NCBI GenBank assembly: GCA_022360335.1
Contig: JAKSCZ010000508.1
Span: 1-11,492 of the forward strand
Length of the DNA stretch: 11,492 bases
Source: Pseudomonadota bacterium
Lineage (GTDB): Bacteria; Pseudomonadota; Gammaproteobacteria; Steroidobacterales; Woeseiaceae
Direction of reading: 5' to 3'
Part shown: positions 1 to 7,178 of the stretch, in pieces
Numbering within the stretch: the first letter of the stretch is position 1
Layout of the letters: each line of letters begins with the position of its first letter
Program-made: the position numbers and the translations under genes
The notes under the pieces: model-generated
The model's input: the letters and a program-made list of their open reading frames with translations, nothing else
Told to the model about the DNA's origin: nothing
The model's database searches: none

Positions 1-1488
1 CGTGTCCACGCCGTCGTAGTCGATGGCCTTCGGGTGCTTTTCGGCGCCTTGCAATTGCGAAACGACCACGCCCACGGCGATACACATCAGGAAGACGATA
101 CCGACCCGGTCGATGAACGGCAGGGCGGGCCAGGCCAGTTTGAAGGCGATCGAGAATACGGCTGAGCCGAGCGCGGTCAGCAAGGCGGCGACCGGCGTCG
201 TCTTCGGCCAGAAGAAACCCAGCAGGAACAGTGCACAGACACCCGGCGTGAAGAAGCCCGTAAACTCCTGGATGTACTGGAACGCCTGGCTGAAATTGCC
301 GAGCAGGGGTTTGGCGACGATCGTCGCAATGACGATCGCGGAAAAACTGACGATACGCCCGGTGCGGACCAGTTCGCCCTCCGATTCCTCGCCGGACCTG
401 AAGTTCCGGTACAGATCCATGGTGAATATCGTCGAGATGGAATTCATCATCGAAGCCAGCGACGACACGATCGCGGCGATCAGCGCCGCGAAGACCAGGC
501 CCAGGATACCGGCCGGGAGCAGGTTCATGACCGTCGGGTACGCCCGGTCCGGGGCCGCGAGGTCCGGCGCCAGAACCGCCGCCGCGACACCGGGTAACAC
601 GATGATCAACGGCATGAGCATCTTGAGAAACGCGGCGAACAGGATGCCCTTTTGCGCTTCCCGGGTGTTCTTCGCCGCCAGCGCCCGCTGGATGATGTAC
701 TGGTTGAAGCCCCAGTACGACAGATTCATGATCCACATGCCGCCGACCAGCACCGAGATGCCGGGCAGGCTGACGTAGTGCGGTGAGTCCTTCGTGAAAA
801 TCAGATCGAAACGCTCCGGCGTCTTCTCGAGCAGCGTGTTGAAGCCGGCGACGACACCCTGGCCGCCGGACACTTCGTTCAGCGAGATGATCGCGATCAG
901 GATCCCGCCCAGCACCAGCAGTGTCACCTGGATGATGTCGGTGAGCGCCACGGCTTTGAGCCCCCCGTAGAGCGAGTAAGCCGTCGCAAAGCCGCCCAAT
1001 GCGATGAGACTGATCGTCAGGTCGAGCCCGGTTACCGTGTTGACGGCGAGTGCGCCGAGCCACAGGATCGACGTCAGGTTGACCAGCACGTAGATGCCCA
1101 GCCAGAACAGCGCCATGACGTTCCGCACCCGATGGTCGTAACGTTCTTCCAGGAACTGCGGCATCGTGTAGATCCTGTGCTTCAGGAACACGGGCAAGAG
1201 CCACTTGGCGACGATGACCAGCGTTATCGCCGCCATCCACTCGTACGCGCCGATGGCGATTCCCATGACCCAGGCGGACCCGGACATGCCGATGATCTGC
1301 TCGGCCGAGATGTTGGCCGCGATCAGTGAGGCGCCGATCGCCCACCAGGGTAACGCCCGGCCTGCCAGAAAGTAGTCGCTCGAGTCTTTTCGATGACCCG
1401 CTTTCTCGCGCGACACCCACTGCGCCAGCACGAGCAGGACGAGTGCATAGATCGCAACGACCGACAGATCCAGCGTTCCCAGATGCAT
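1..1488 (-). CDS. Sodium/sugar symporter, SSS (SGLT-like) family, 3' end cut by window edge
   Basis: Predicted inner-membrane Na+-driven monosaccharide importer, the final step of the pathway. 496 codons are open from ATG 1488 to the left edge with no stop. Family members are about 530-590 residues, so roughly 40-70 are missing. The start is set by an AAGGGGA Shine-Dalgarno 4-5 nt upstream. Many hydrophobic segments fit the LeuT-fold SSS topology. Motifs resembling Vibrio parahaemolyticus vSGLT are AEQIIGMSG (62-70), YEWM (82-85), NLSYWGFNQYIIQR (255-268) and SSLASMMNSISTIFTMD (342-358). Aligned from memory to vSGLT, the sugar-site residues Q69, E88, N260, Y263, K294 and Q428 correspond to Q64, E83, N255, Y258, K289 and Q407. 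The sodium-site A62, I65, A361, S364 and S365 correspond to A57, I60, A339, S342 and S343. This favours a galactose/glucose-like substrate. It starts 41 nt after the upstream glycosidase and is probably in the same operon. The family is confident; the exact sugar is inference. Confidence 0.93.
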   Translation of the reverse strand, partial: MHLGTLDLSVVAIYALVLLVLAQWVSREKAGHRKDSSDYFLAGRALPWWAIGASLIAANISAEQIIGMSGSAWVMGIAIGAYEWMAAITLVIVAKWLLPVFLKHRIYTMPQFLEERYDHRVRNVMALFWLGIYVLVNLTSILWLGALAVNTVTGLDLTISLIALGGFATAYSLYGGLKAVALTDIIQVTLLVLGGILIAIISLNEVSGGQGVVAGFNTLLEKTPERFDLIFTKDSPHYVSLPGISVLVGGMWIMNLSYWGFNQYIIQRALAAKNTREAQKGILFAAFLKMLMPLIIVLPGVAAAVLAPDLAAPDRAYPTVMNLLPAGILGLVFAALIAAIVSSLASMMNSISTIFTMDLYRNFRSGEESEGELVRTGRIVSFSAIVIATIVAKPLLGNFSQAFQYIQEFTGFFTPGVCALFLLGFFWPKTTPVAALLTALGSAVFSIAFKLAWPALPFIDRVGIVFLMCIAVGVVVSQLQGAEKHPKAIDYDGVDT

Positions 1489-1529
1489 AGATTCCCCTTT
1501 GCAGTTCCTATTCCAGTTTGTCGTCTTTC

Positions 1530-3038
1530 TTATTGGAGCGGCGCAGGCAACCGCATCTGCAATCGGACGAAGGTCTCGGGCGCCATGTCGATTTCGACGG
1601 ATTCGTAGTCCGTTGCCAGTTCCTCACGATGCAGGACACCGAAGCCGTCCTGTCCGCGCATCATCGTCAATAGTACTTCGGCAGTGGCGCCTTCGATATC
1701 GAAACGGATCGCCCGATCCTCCAGCGATTTGTTGATCGCGAACACGAACAGTATCCTATCCTGCCTGACCGCGTATCCGTAAACGCCCGGGTTGACGGCA
1801 AAATCCGTGACGAACTCGCCGCCCTGCGCGGCCGCAATCAGCCGCATGCCGAGATGGCACGGATTCAGTTTCTGCCCGCCGCCGACAGCGATCAAACCGC
1901 GGTCGTCTCCCCCATCTGCCGTGCGGCCGTCGGTATTGTCGAAAACCAGATTCGAGCTCCAGTAGGCAGCTCTGTCCCAATTGCCGATCAACAGTTCGGA
2001 CAGCATGTCGGTCAACAACAGCCCGTACGTGAAGCGATCGAAACCAACGAGATTCTCCGGACGTCCGAGCCCGTATTCATTGTTCGCGATCATCAGTTCG
2101 GGCCGGCCGGCGGAGCGGGCAACCTCCCGGTAGAACGCGGCGCTGTTTCGCCAAACGCGCCCGCCCGACGCGGCGTCGAAGTTCTTTCTGTCCCTGAGCG
2201 GATACTCTTCGCGCCACTCGTCGATACTCGCGGGGTCGTAGCCCTGCGGCGTCCCTCCAAACGGCCATTTGCCGTGAGTCTCGTAGCCGTCCGCGGCTCC
2301 GCCGTCGTGTGCCAGAAACTCGCGAATTCTGTCCGGACTGCCGGCGTTGTCGTTCCAGAAGACCCGGATGGCCGGGTCGACCCGTTTCATTGCAGCGGCG
2401 TGGCGGCGAAACGTTTCTGCATATGCCCGGATTCCGCCATGGAAGTGTATTTCCTCGTTTCCGAGGTACCAGTCGGCGCCGGGGAAACCCCGGTCCCGGA
2501 CGTACTCGACCATTCTCGCGGCCCGCTCGATGCTCTCCTTCTCACGACCGAAGCGTTTGCCGGACAGCAGGTTTACACCGAGAATCGGTTTGATGCCGGC
2601 CCGGCGCGCAAAAGCGAGAAACTCGTCCAGACTCATCCAGCGCGAGTCGGGCGCCGTATCGGAAGGGTCGAATTCAGGGTCCCAGCGATCGCCCGAGAAA
2701 ACGCCCGTCGGCTGCCGCCAGTCCCAGTACTTGACGACCGTGCCGCCGGGATACCGCGCAGCCGCGATACCGGCTTCCCCGGCCCACTCGGCAAACCAGT
2801 CCCCGTGGTAAATTGCGTCGTCCTCGATCGAATAAACGAAATGGATACCCACCAGATCGTTGCTGACGGTGAATCGGCGCTCCAGCGGATCGAACCTGAC
2901 GACGCCCGGCCCGGCCCCGTCCCGGGACGAGGCATCGATCGGCGCCGGCGCATCGGACGCGCAGGCGCCGCAGCCGGACAGCGCAGCGAGATACGCGAGC
3001 AGGAGCGAAACGGGCTTGATCGCCGAACCGCCTCGCAT
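1530..3038 (-). CDS. Clan GH-A glycoside hydrolase lipoprotein, family uncertain (GH51/GH39/GH79-like)
   Basis: A 502-residue predicted retaining glycosidase. The N-terminus is a lipoprotein signal with lipobox LSGC (20-23); the residue after the Cys is Gly, so outer-membrane sorting is likely. The body looks like a TIM barrel (about 60-380) with a C-terminal beta domain (about 390-500). RYPGG at 95-99 followed by YWDWR (104-108) recalls the PGG...YxWRD strand of GH51 arabinofuranosidases. WYLGNEE (190-196) offers acid/base E195 after the usual Asn. IANNEYGLG (317-325) offers nucleophile E321. The Glu-to-Glu spacing of about 126 residues suits clan GH-A. The family cannot be fixed by eye: GH51, GH39, GH79 or an unclassified clan member are all possible. 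It starts 3 nt after the GH2 stop, with only a weak Shine-Dalgarno, so translational coupling is likely. Given its neighbours it probably removes a sugar from a sulfated galactose-containing oligosaccharide, but the substrate is unknown. Confidence 0.85.
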   Translation of the reverse strand: MRGGSAIKPVSLLLAYLAALSGCGACASDAPAPIDASSRDGAGPGVVRFDPLERRFTVSNDLVGIHFVYSIEDDAIYHGDWFAEWAGEAGIAAARYPGGTVVKYWDWRQPTGVFSGDRWDPEFDPSDTAPDSRWMSLDEFLAFARRAGIKPILGVNLLSGKRFGREKESIERAARMVEYVRDRGFPGADWYLGNEEIHFHGGIRAYAETFRRHAAAMKRVDPAIRVFWNDNAGSPDRIREFLAHDGGAADGYETHGKWPFGGTPQGYDPASIDEWREEYPLRDRKNFDAASGGRVWRNSAAFYREVARSAGRPELMIANNEYGLGRPENLVGFDRFTYGLLLTDMLSELLIGNWDRAAYWSSNLVFDNTDGRTADGGDDRGLIAVGGGQKLNPCHLGMRLIAAAQGGEFVTDFAVNPGVYGYAVRQDRILFVFAINKSLEDRAIRFDIEGATAEVLLTMMRGQDGFGVLHREELATDYESVEIDMAPETFVRLQMRLPAPLQ

Positions 3039-3041
3039 GCT

Positions 3042-5579
3042 TCAGGGAGTCCGTACCCGGATATCGACGGATGCCGCCGCAAGGCCGTCGCCTCTGACGG
3101 TAACCCGGACGACGCCGGCCGTGCGCAGAGACTGCACCATCGCGAGCAGCCTGCCGCGAAATACCTTTCTGTTGCCGTCCTTGACCGATTGGTGTTCGAG
3201 GATATCGCCGTTCTCGAGTCCGATCAGTCGCGCGGGGCCGTCGACTTCCACGAACAGGCGGTTGCCTGCCCAGGGAACGCGCACACCGTCGGTGTCGGTA
3301 ACCTCGATATCGAGGTGTGCCACGGATTCGCCGTCGGCGGGTAGTCCCGCACGATCGCTGCGAACCGAAATACGCGCAGGATCGCCCGCCGTACTTCGCT
3401 GCGCCGATACCGTCACGTCGTCTTCGCCGTAGGCTACCGCGCGAATCACGCCGGGCTCGTAAGGAACCGTCCAGACCAGTTGCATCTCCTCGCCCATGAT
3501 GCGCCGTCCCAGCGATCGATCGTTCAGGAACAGCTCGGCTTCTTCGAGATTGGTGTACACGACTACCGGGATTTCGCTACCCTCCTTGCCCGGCTGCGTC
3601 CAATGCGGATCGACGTGGACCATGGGTTTCGCGGACCACCGACTCTGGTACAGGTAGTAAACGCCTTTCGGGAATCCGGCGAGATCGATGACGCCGAAAT
3701 TCGCCGTTCGCGCCGGCCAGTCGAACGATTCGCCGAGGTAATCGATACCGGTCCATCGAAAAGTGCCCAGAAGATAGGGCAGCTCTTCGGACAGGCGGAT
3801 CTGGTCCCTTATCCCCATCCTCACGAGGTTGTTGTCGAACGAAGACGCATAGACCAGCGGCTCTTCGGGCCAGACCTCCCCGCGCGTGAAATCGGGAACG
3901 TAAAATACACGGTCCTTGAACGAATTCCACAGATCGAGATGCGACTTGCCGTCCCGGCGATTGGACTGCAGCTCCCAGGGTGCAGGATTGTCCCTCGTCC
4001 GGTACTCCGTCCTGGATCGATAAACGTCGCGTGTGTGCAGCGTGTGGGTAATCTCCGTGCCGATAACGGGCCGGTCCGGGTGTTGCGCGTGGTACGCCTC
4101 GATCGCGCCCCTGAATTCGCCGTGCCCGTTGAAACCGGCGATATCGTCGTGGCCCAGCCCGCTTCCCTCGCCCTGCGTAATCGGGCGGCTGTCGTCGAGC
4201 GCGCGGACGTGGTCGACCAGTGCCTTTTGCGTCTCCGGAGTCGCTTCGTGGACCTCGTTCCCGATGCTCCAGAAGACGACCGATGCATGGTGTCGGTCGC
4301 GGCGGATAAACGCGCTCAGATCCTCGCGCCAGCGCTCCTCGAAGACCAGGCCGTAGTCGAACGCCGCCTTCTCTTTTTCCCAGCCGTCGAACGCTTCGTC
4401 CATGACCATCAGCCCCAGTTCGTCGGTGAGATCGTAGAACTCGGGCGCGAACGGGGTATGGCCGACGCGGATCGCGTTGACGCCCATGTTCTTGAGCAAT
4501 TCGAGCCGGCGACGCCACACGTCTTTCGGTACGGCGGCGCCGACGGCGCCTCCATCGTGGTGCAGGCATACGCCCCGGATTTCGACAGGCACGCCGTTCA
4601 ACAGGAAACCGCTGTCCACGCTGACGTCGATAGTCCGGATCCCGATTCGTCTGTTCTGCCGGTCGACGAGCGCTCCGTCGACGAACACACGGGTCTCCAT
4701 GCGATAGAGAGCGGGCGCCTCGACCGACCAGCGCCTCGGCGATTCGATGCTCGCTGCGAACTCGACGACACCGGTGCTCCTTGCGCCGAGTCCGGCCGCC
4801 TGAGACGGCAGGCGAATCTCGTCACCGGAAGGCGCGATCAGCGTCGTCTCGATACGCGCATCCACCGGCACGGAATCGTCGTTGCGGAGTTCGTGACTGA
4901 CCAGCAACCCGGCATCGTCGTCGTCCGCCCGAAGGGTGCGCACCCAACTGCCGTCAAACGCCAGGCGCACCGGCGCGCGCACGTCGAGCCACGCGTTGCG
5001 GTAAATACCGGATCCGGTATACCAGCGACCGCTCGGCATCTTGTCGTTGTCGGCCCGCACCGCGATCACGAGCGGCTCACCCGGGACGAGACGCTCCGTG
5101 ACGTCGGCAGTCTGACCGAGATAACCGTACGCCTGACTGCTCACGGCGCGGCCGTTGACGAATATCCGCGATCTCATCATGATGCCGTCGAAACTGAGCA
5201 GCACGCGGGCACCCTGCCAGGCAGGGTCCCACGGCAGCAGTTTGCGATACCAGCCCGTACCGCCGGGATAGAATCCTCCCGCCTTGCCGGCCGCGTTATT
5301 CTCCCTGATTTCGCCTTCTATGGAGAAATCGTGCGGCAGGTCCAGCAACCGCCACCCGGAATCGTCGAGTTCGGTGCTCGCGTAGTCCGCGTCGTCACCG
5401 AGACGGAATCGCCAACCGGCATTGATCGATTGCCTGGAGCCATGGAAACCGGGCGCCGTATCGTCGACAGTTTTGCCGCCGGCGCCGCCACAGGACGCAA
5501 GCAACACCGCCCCCAGTAACGGGCCCAGGATTCGTGCGGCAAATCGCGCCACGCAGGCGCAGCCGTTACCGATCGGCAT
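3042..5579 (-). CDS. GH2 family glycoside hydrolase, beta-galactosidase-like lipoprotein
   Basis: An 845-residue exo-acting retaining glycosidase of family GH2, most like periplasmic or surface beta-galactosidases of polysaccharide loci. Lipoprotein signal with lipobox LASC (27-30), then Gly, which predicts the outer membrane. Domains by eye: jelly-roll sugar-binding domain (about 50-205, with GGTGWYRK and GSGIYRNAWL), immunoglobulin-like domain (about 205-318), TIM barrel (about 325-650), a DUF4982-like domain (about 655-725) and a C-terminal Glyco_hydro2_C5-like domain (about 735-842). The acid/base is E442 in WSIGNE and the nucleophile is E509 in VIGTE, so the catalytic centre is intact. 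The ATG at 5579 overlaps the sulfatase end by 14 nt and lacks a strong Shine-Dalgarno. A GTG ten codons in (5552) would give a shorter signal and no overlap. GH2 also contains beta-glucuronidases and beta-mannosidases. Galactosidase is preferred because of the domain set and the galactose-type symporter nearby. Confidence 0.93.
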   Translation of the reverse strand: MPIGNGCACVARFAARILGPLLGAVLLASCGGAGGKTVDDTAPGFHGSRQSINAGWRFRLGDDADYASTELDDSGWRLLDLPHDFSIEGEIRENNAAGKAGGFYPGGTGWYRKLLPWDPAWQGARVLLSFDGIMMRSRIFVNGRAVSSQAYGYLGQTADVTERLVPGEPLVIAVRADNDKMPSGRWYTGSGIYRNAWLDVRAPVRLAFDGSWVRTLRADDDDAGLLVSHELRNDDSVPVDARIETTLIAPSGDEIRLPSQAAGLGARSTGVVEFAASIESPRRWSVEAPALYRMETRVFVDGALVDRQNRRIGIRTIDVSVDSGFLLNGVPVEIRGVCLHHDGGAVGAAVPKDVWRRRLELLKNMGVNAIRVGHTPFAPEFYDLTDELGLMVMDEAFDGWEKEKAAFDYGLVFEERWREDLSAFIRRDRHHASVVFWSIGNEVHEATPETQKALVDHVRALDDSRPITQGEGSGLGHDDIAGFNGHGEFRGAIEAYHAQHPDRPVIGTEITHTLHTRDVYRSRTEYRTRDNPAPWELQSNRRDGKSHLDLWNSFKDRVFYVPDFTRGEVWPEEPLVYASSFDNNLVRMGIRDQIRLSEELPYLLGTFRWTGIDYLGESFDWPARTANFGVIDLAGFPKGVYYLYQSRWSAKPMVHVDPHWTQPGKEGSEIPVVVYTNLEEAELFLNDRSLGRRIMGEEMQLVWTVPYEPGVIRAVAYGEDDVTVSAQRSTAGDPARISVRSDRAGLPADGESVAHLDIEVTDTDGVRVPWAGNRLFVEVDGPARLIGLENGDILEHQSVKDGNRKVFRGRLLAMVQSLRTAGVVRVTVRGDGLAAASVDIRVRTP

Positions 5580-7089
5580 ATTCGTTTACCGGTACCGCCT
5601 CGGGGTCGAAATTGAATCCGGGATACGGTGACTCCTCGCGCGCCGATTCCATCAGTGCCAGGAGTTCTTCGACAATCTCGGGATGCGACTCCGACAGGTC
5701 GTGCGACTCGGAGACGTCGTCGTCCAGATTGTACAGCTCGACGTGCGAGGGCTCGCCCGGCGGGAGAAAACGAATGAGTTTCCAGGCTCCCTTGCGGATC
5801 GCCTGGGCCGGACCGGGGGGCGGTTGGCCGTGAAACTCCCAGTACAGGTACGGGTGTTCCTGCTCCGCAAGCTGTCCGCGCAGGGCCGGCTCGAAAGAAA
5901 GCCCATCGATGCCGGGCGGGGTATCCGCACCCGCCAGCGCCGCGAAGGTCGGCAGCATGTCCCAGAATGCCGAAACGCGGTCCGAGCGGCCGCCCCCGGG
6001 GACGGCGTCCGGCCAATGGGCGATAAACGGCACCCGGATACCGCCTTCGTAGAGATCGCGCTTGATTCCCCTGAGCTCGCCCGACGACCGGAAAAACCCG
6101 ACGTCCTGGCCGCCTTCGGGTGCGGGGCCGTTATCGCTGGTGAAGATCACCAGCGTATTGTCGGCGATGCCCTGCTCGGCGAGCGTCTTCACGATTTCGC
6201 CGACCTGGCGGTCCAGTAAGGAGATCATGGCCGCCCTTGCGGCGCGAGGCTTCGGATGCGGCGTATAGCCTCCGCCGTCCAGCGGCGGGTCGGGCCAGTC
6301 GCCCTCGTACATCGTCAGTTCCTCGTCCGGAATCTGCAGCGCGGAATGCGGAATAGTCGATGAGAAATAGAGGAAGAACGGACTGTCCCTGTTGTCGCGA
6401 ATGAAGGATTTCGCTTCATCCAGCATCAGGTAGGGAACGTAGTCCTTGCCCATGTAATCGCGGTAGTCCGAGGCACGTTCCGATCCGCCGTACTGCCTCG
6501 CGTGCGGAACGAAAAACCTGTTTTCGAGCTCGACCCGCTGTTCGTTGCGCCACAAGTGTGTCGGATAGTAGTTGTGGGCCTGCTTCTGATCCAGGTAGCC
6601 GAAAAAGTAATCGAAGCCTTGCCTGTTCGGTACGCCTTCGCTTTCCGGCCCGCCCATGCCCCATTTGCCGATCAGCGCGGTCGCATAGCCTGCATCCCGA
6701 AGAACTTCGGCAATCGTGACCGCGTCGTCGGCCAGGGGCATCTGGCCGAACTCGTGCTCGTCGTAAAAACCGCCCAGTTCGTAGTTGCCGCGAATCTGAA
6801 CGCGGCCGGTGTGTTTGCCGGTCATGAGCGAGGCGCGCGACGGCGCGCAGACCGTACTGCCCGCGTAGTGCTGGGTGAAGACCAGCCCGTTCGCCGCCAA
6901 CCGGTCGAGTCTCGGAGTTCGGATCAGTTCCTGTCCGTAGGGGCCGATATCGCCGTAGCCCAGGTCGTCCGCCAGGATCAGTACGATATTGGGCGGACCT
7001 GCACCCTCTTCGGACACGCTCTGCCGGTCGGATTGCGAGCATGCCATGCAGAAAACCATGCTCAGTATCGTCAGTAATGTCGGTCTCAT
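5566..7089 (-). CDS. Family S1 formylglycine-dependent sulfatase
   Basis: A 507-residue S1-type sulfatase that hydrolyses sulfate esters, here probably on a sugar. The active-site signature is CAPSR (81-85), with C81 the residue converted to formylglycine by a maturase not seen in the window. Other family features are the metal ligands D41/D42 in ILADDLGYGD, TGKHTGR (90-96), GKWGMGG (141-147), IPHS (246-249) and TSDNG (317-321). The segment PNRQGFDYFFGY (154-165) followed by HNYYP (172-176) recalls the S1_16 subfamily, which includes 4-O-sulfo-galactose/GalNAc enzymes; that subfamily guess is from memory. ATG 7089 is chosen because GGTGA lies 5 nt upstream and a signal sequence follows at once. 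An in-frame GTG at 7209 would add 40 unconvincing residues and run through the hairpin and the receptor stop. C17 could be a lipidation site, but CMAC is an atypical lipobox. The end overlaps GH2 by 14 nt. Confidence 0.94.
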   Translation of the reverse strand: MRPTLLTILSMVFCMACSQSDRQSVSEEGAGPPNIVLILADDLGYGDIGPYGQELIRTPRLDRLAANGLVFTQHYAGSTVCAPSRASLMTGKHTGRVQIRGNYELGGFYDEHEFGQMPLADDAVTIAEVLRDAGYATALIGKWGMGGPESEGVPNRQGFDYFFGYLDQKQAHNYYPTHLWRNEQRVELENRFFVPHARQYGGSERASDYRDYMGKDYVPYLMLDEAKSFIRDNRDSPFFLYFSSTIPHSALQIPDEELTMYEGDWPDPPLDGGGYTPHPKPRAARAAMISLLDRQVGEIVKTLAEQGIADNTLVIFTSDNGPAPEGGQDVGFFRSSGELRGIKRDLYEGGIRVPFIAHWPDAVPGGGRSDRVSAFWDMLPTFAALAGADTPPGIDGLSFEPALRGQLAEQEHPYLYWEFHGQPPPGPAQAIRKGAWKLIRFLPPGEPSHVELYNLDDDVSESHDLSESHPEIVEELLALMESAREESPYPGFNFDPEAVPVNEYADR

Positions 7090-7094
7090 GCACT

Positions 7095-7099
7095 TCACC
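7095..7099 (-). promoter_or_regulatory. Ribosome binding site of the sulfatase gene
   Basis: GGTGA on the minus strand, 5 nt before ATG 7089. It supports this start over the longer upstream GTG frame beginning at 7209. Confidence 0.6.
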
Positions 7100-7119
7100 G
7101 GTGAGGTACTGGAAAGGAA

Positions 7120-7150
7120 GGCGCCGGTAGCGGAATCCGATACCGGCGCC
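7120..7150 (-). terminator. Hairpin after the TonB-dependent receptor, possible weak terminator
   Basis: A perfect 10-bp inverted repeat, GGCGCCGGTA/TACCGGCGCC, pairs 7120-7129 with 7141-7150. The 11-nt loop can fold further: 7131-7133 pairs with 7137-7139 around a 3-nt tip. It lies 28 nt after the receptor stop and 30 nt before the sulfatase start. On the minus strand the stem is followed by TTCCTTTCC, a broken T-tract, so any termination is probably partial. It could instead block 3' exonuclease and stabilise the receptor transcript. No T-tract follows on the plus strand. Confidence 0.5.
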
Positions 7151-7178
7151 TGGCTGCGTTGCGGCCGGGAATCGTCGG

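Noticed and set aside
23..778. A 251-codon plus-strand open frame at the left edge
   Set aside because: It is antisense to the symporter, whose minus-strand frame is fully open with clear SGLT motifs; the plus-strand translation is low-complexity Ala/Arg/Ser.
1854..3344. A 496-codon plus-strand open frame across the GH-A hydrolase and the GH2 3' end
   Set aside because: It crosses two well-supported minus-strand genes and shows no family motifs. It is explained by codon bias of those genes.
3480..5519. A 679-codon open frame on the plus strand opposite the GH2 gene
   Set aside because: It mirrors the GH2 coding frame in GC-rich DNA, is rich in Arg, Val and Asp without recognisable domains, and has no signal or neighbours. 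It is a shadow of the real gene on the other strand.
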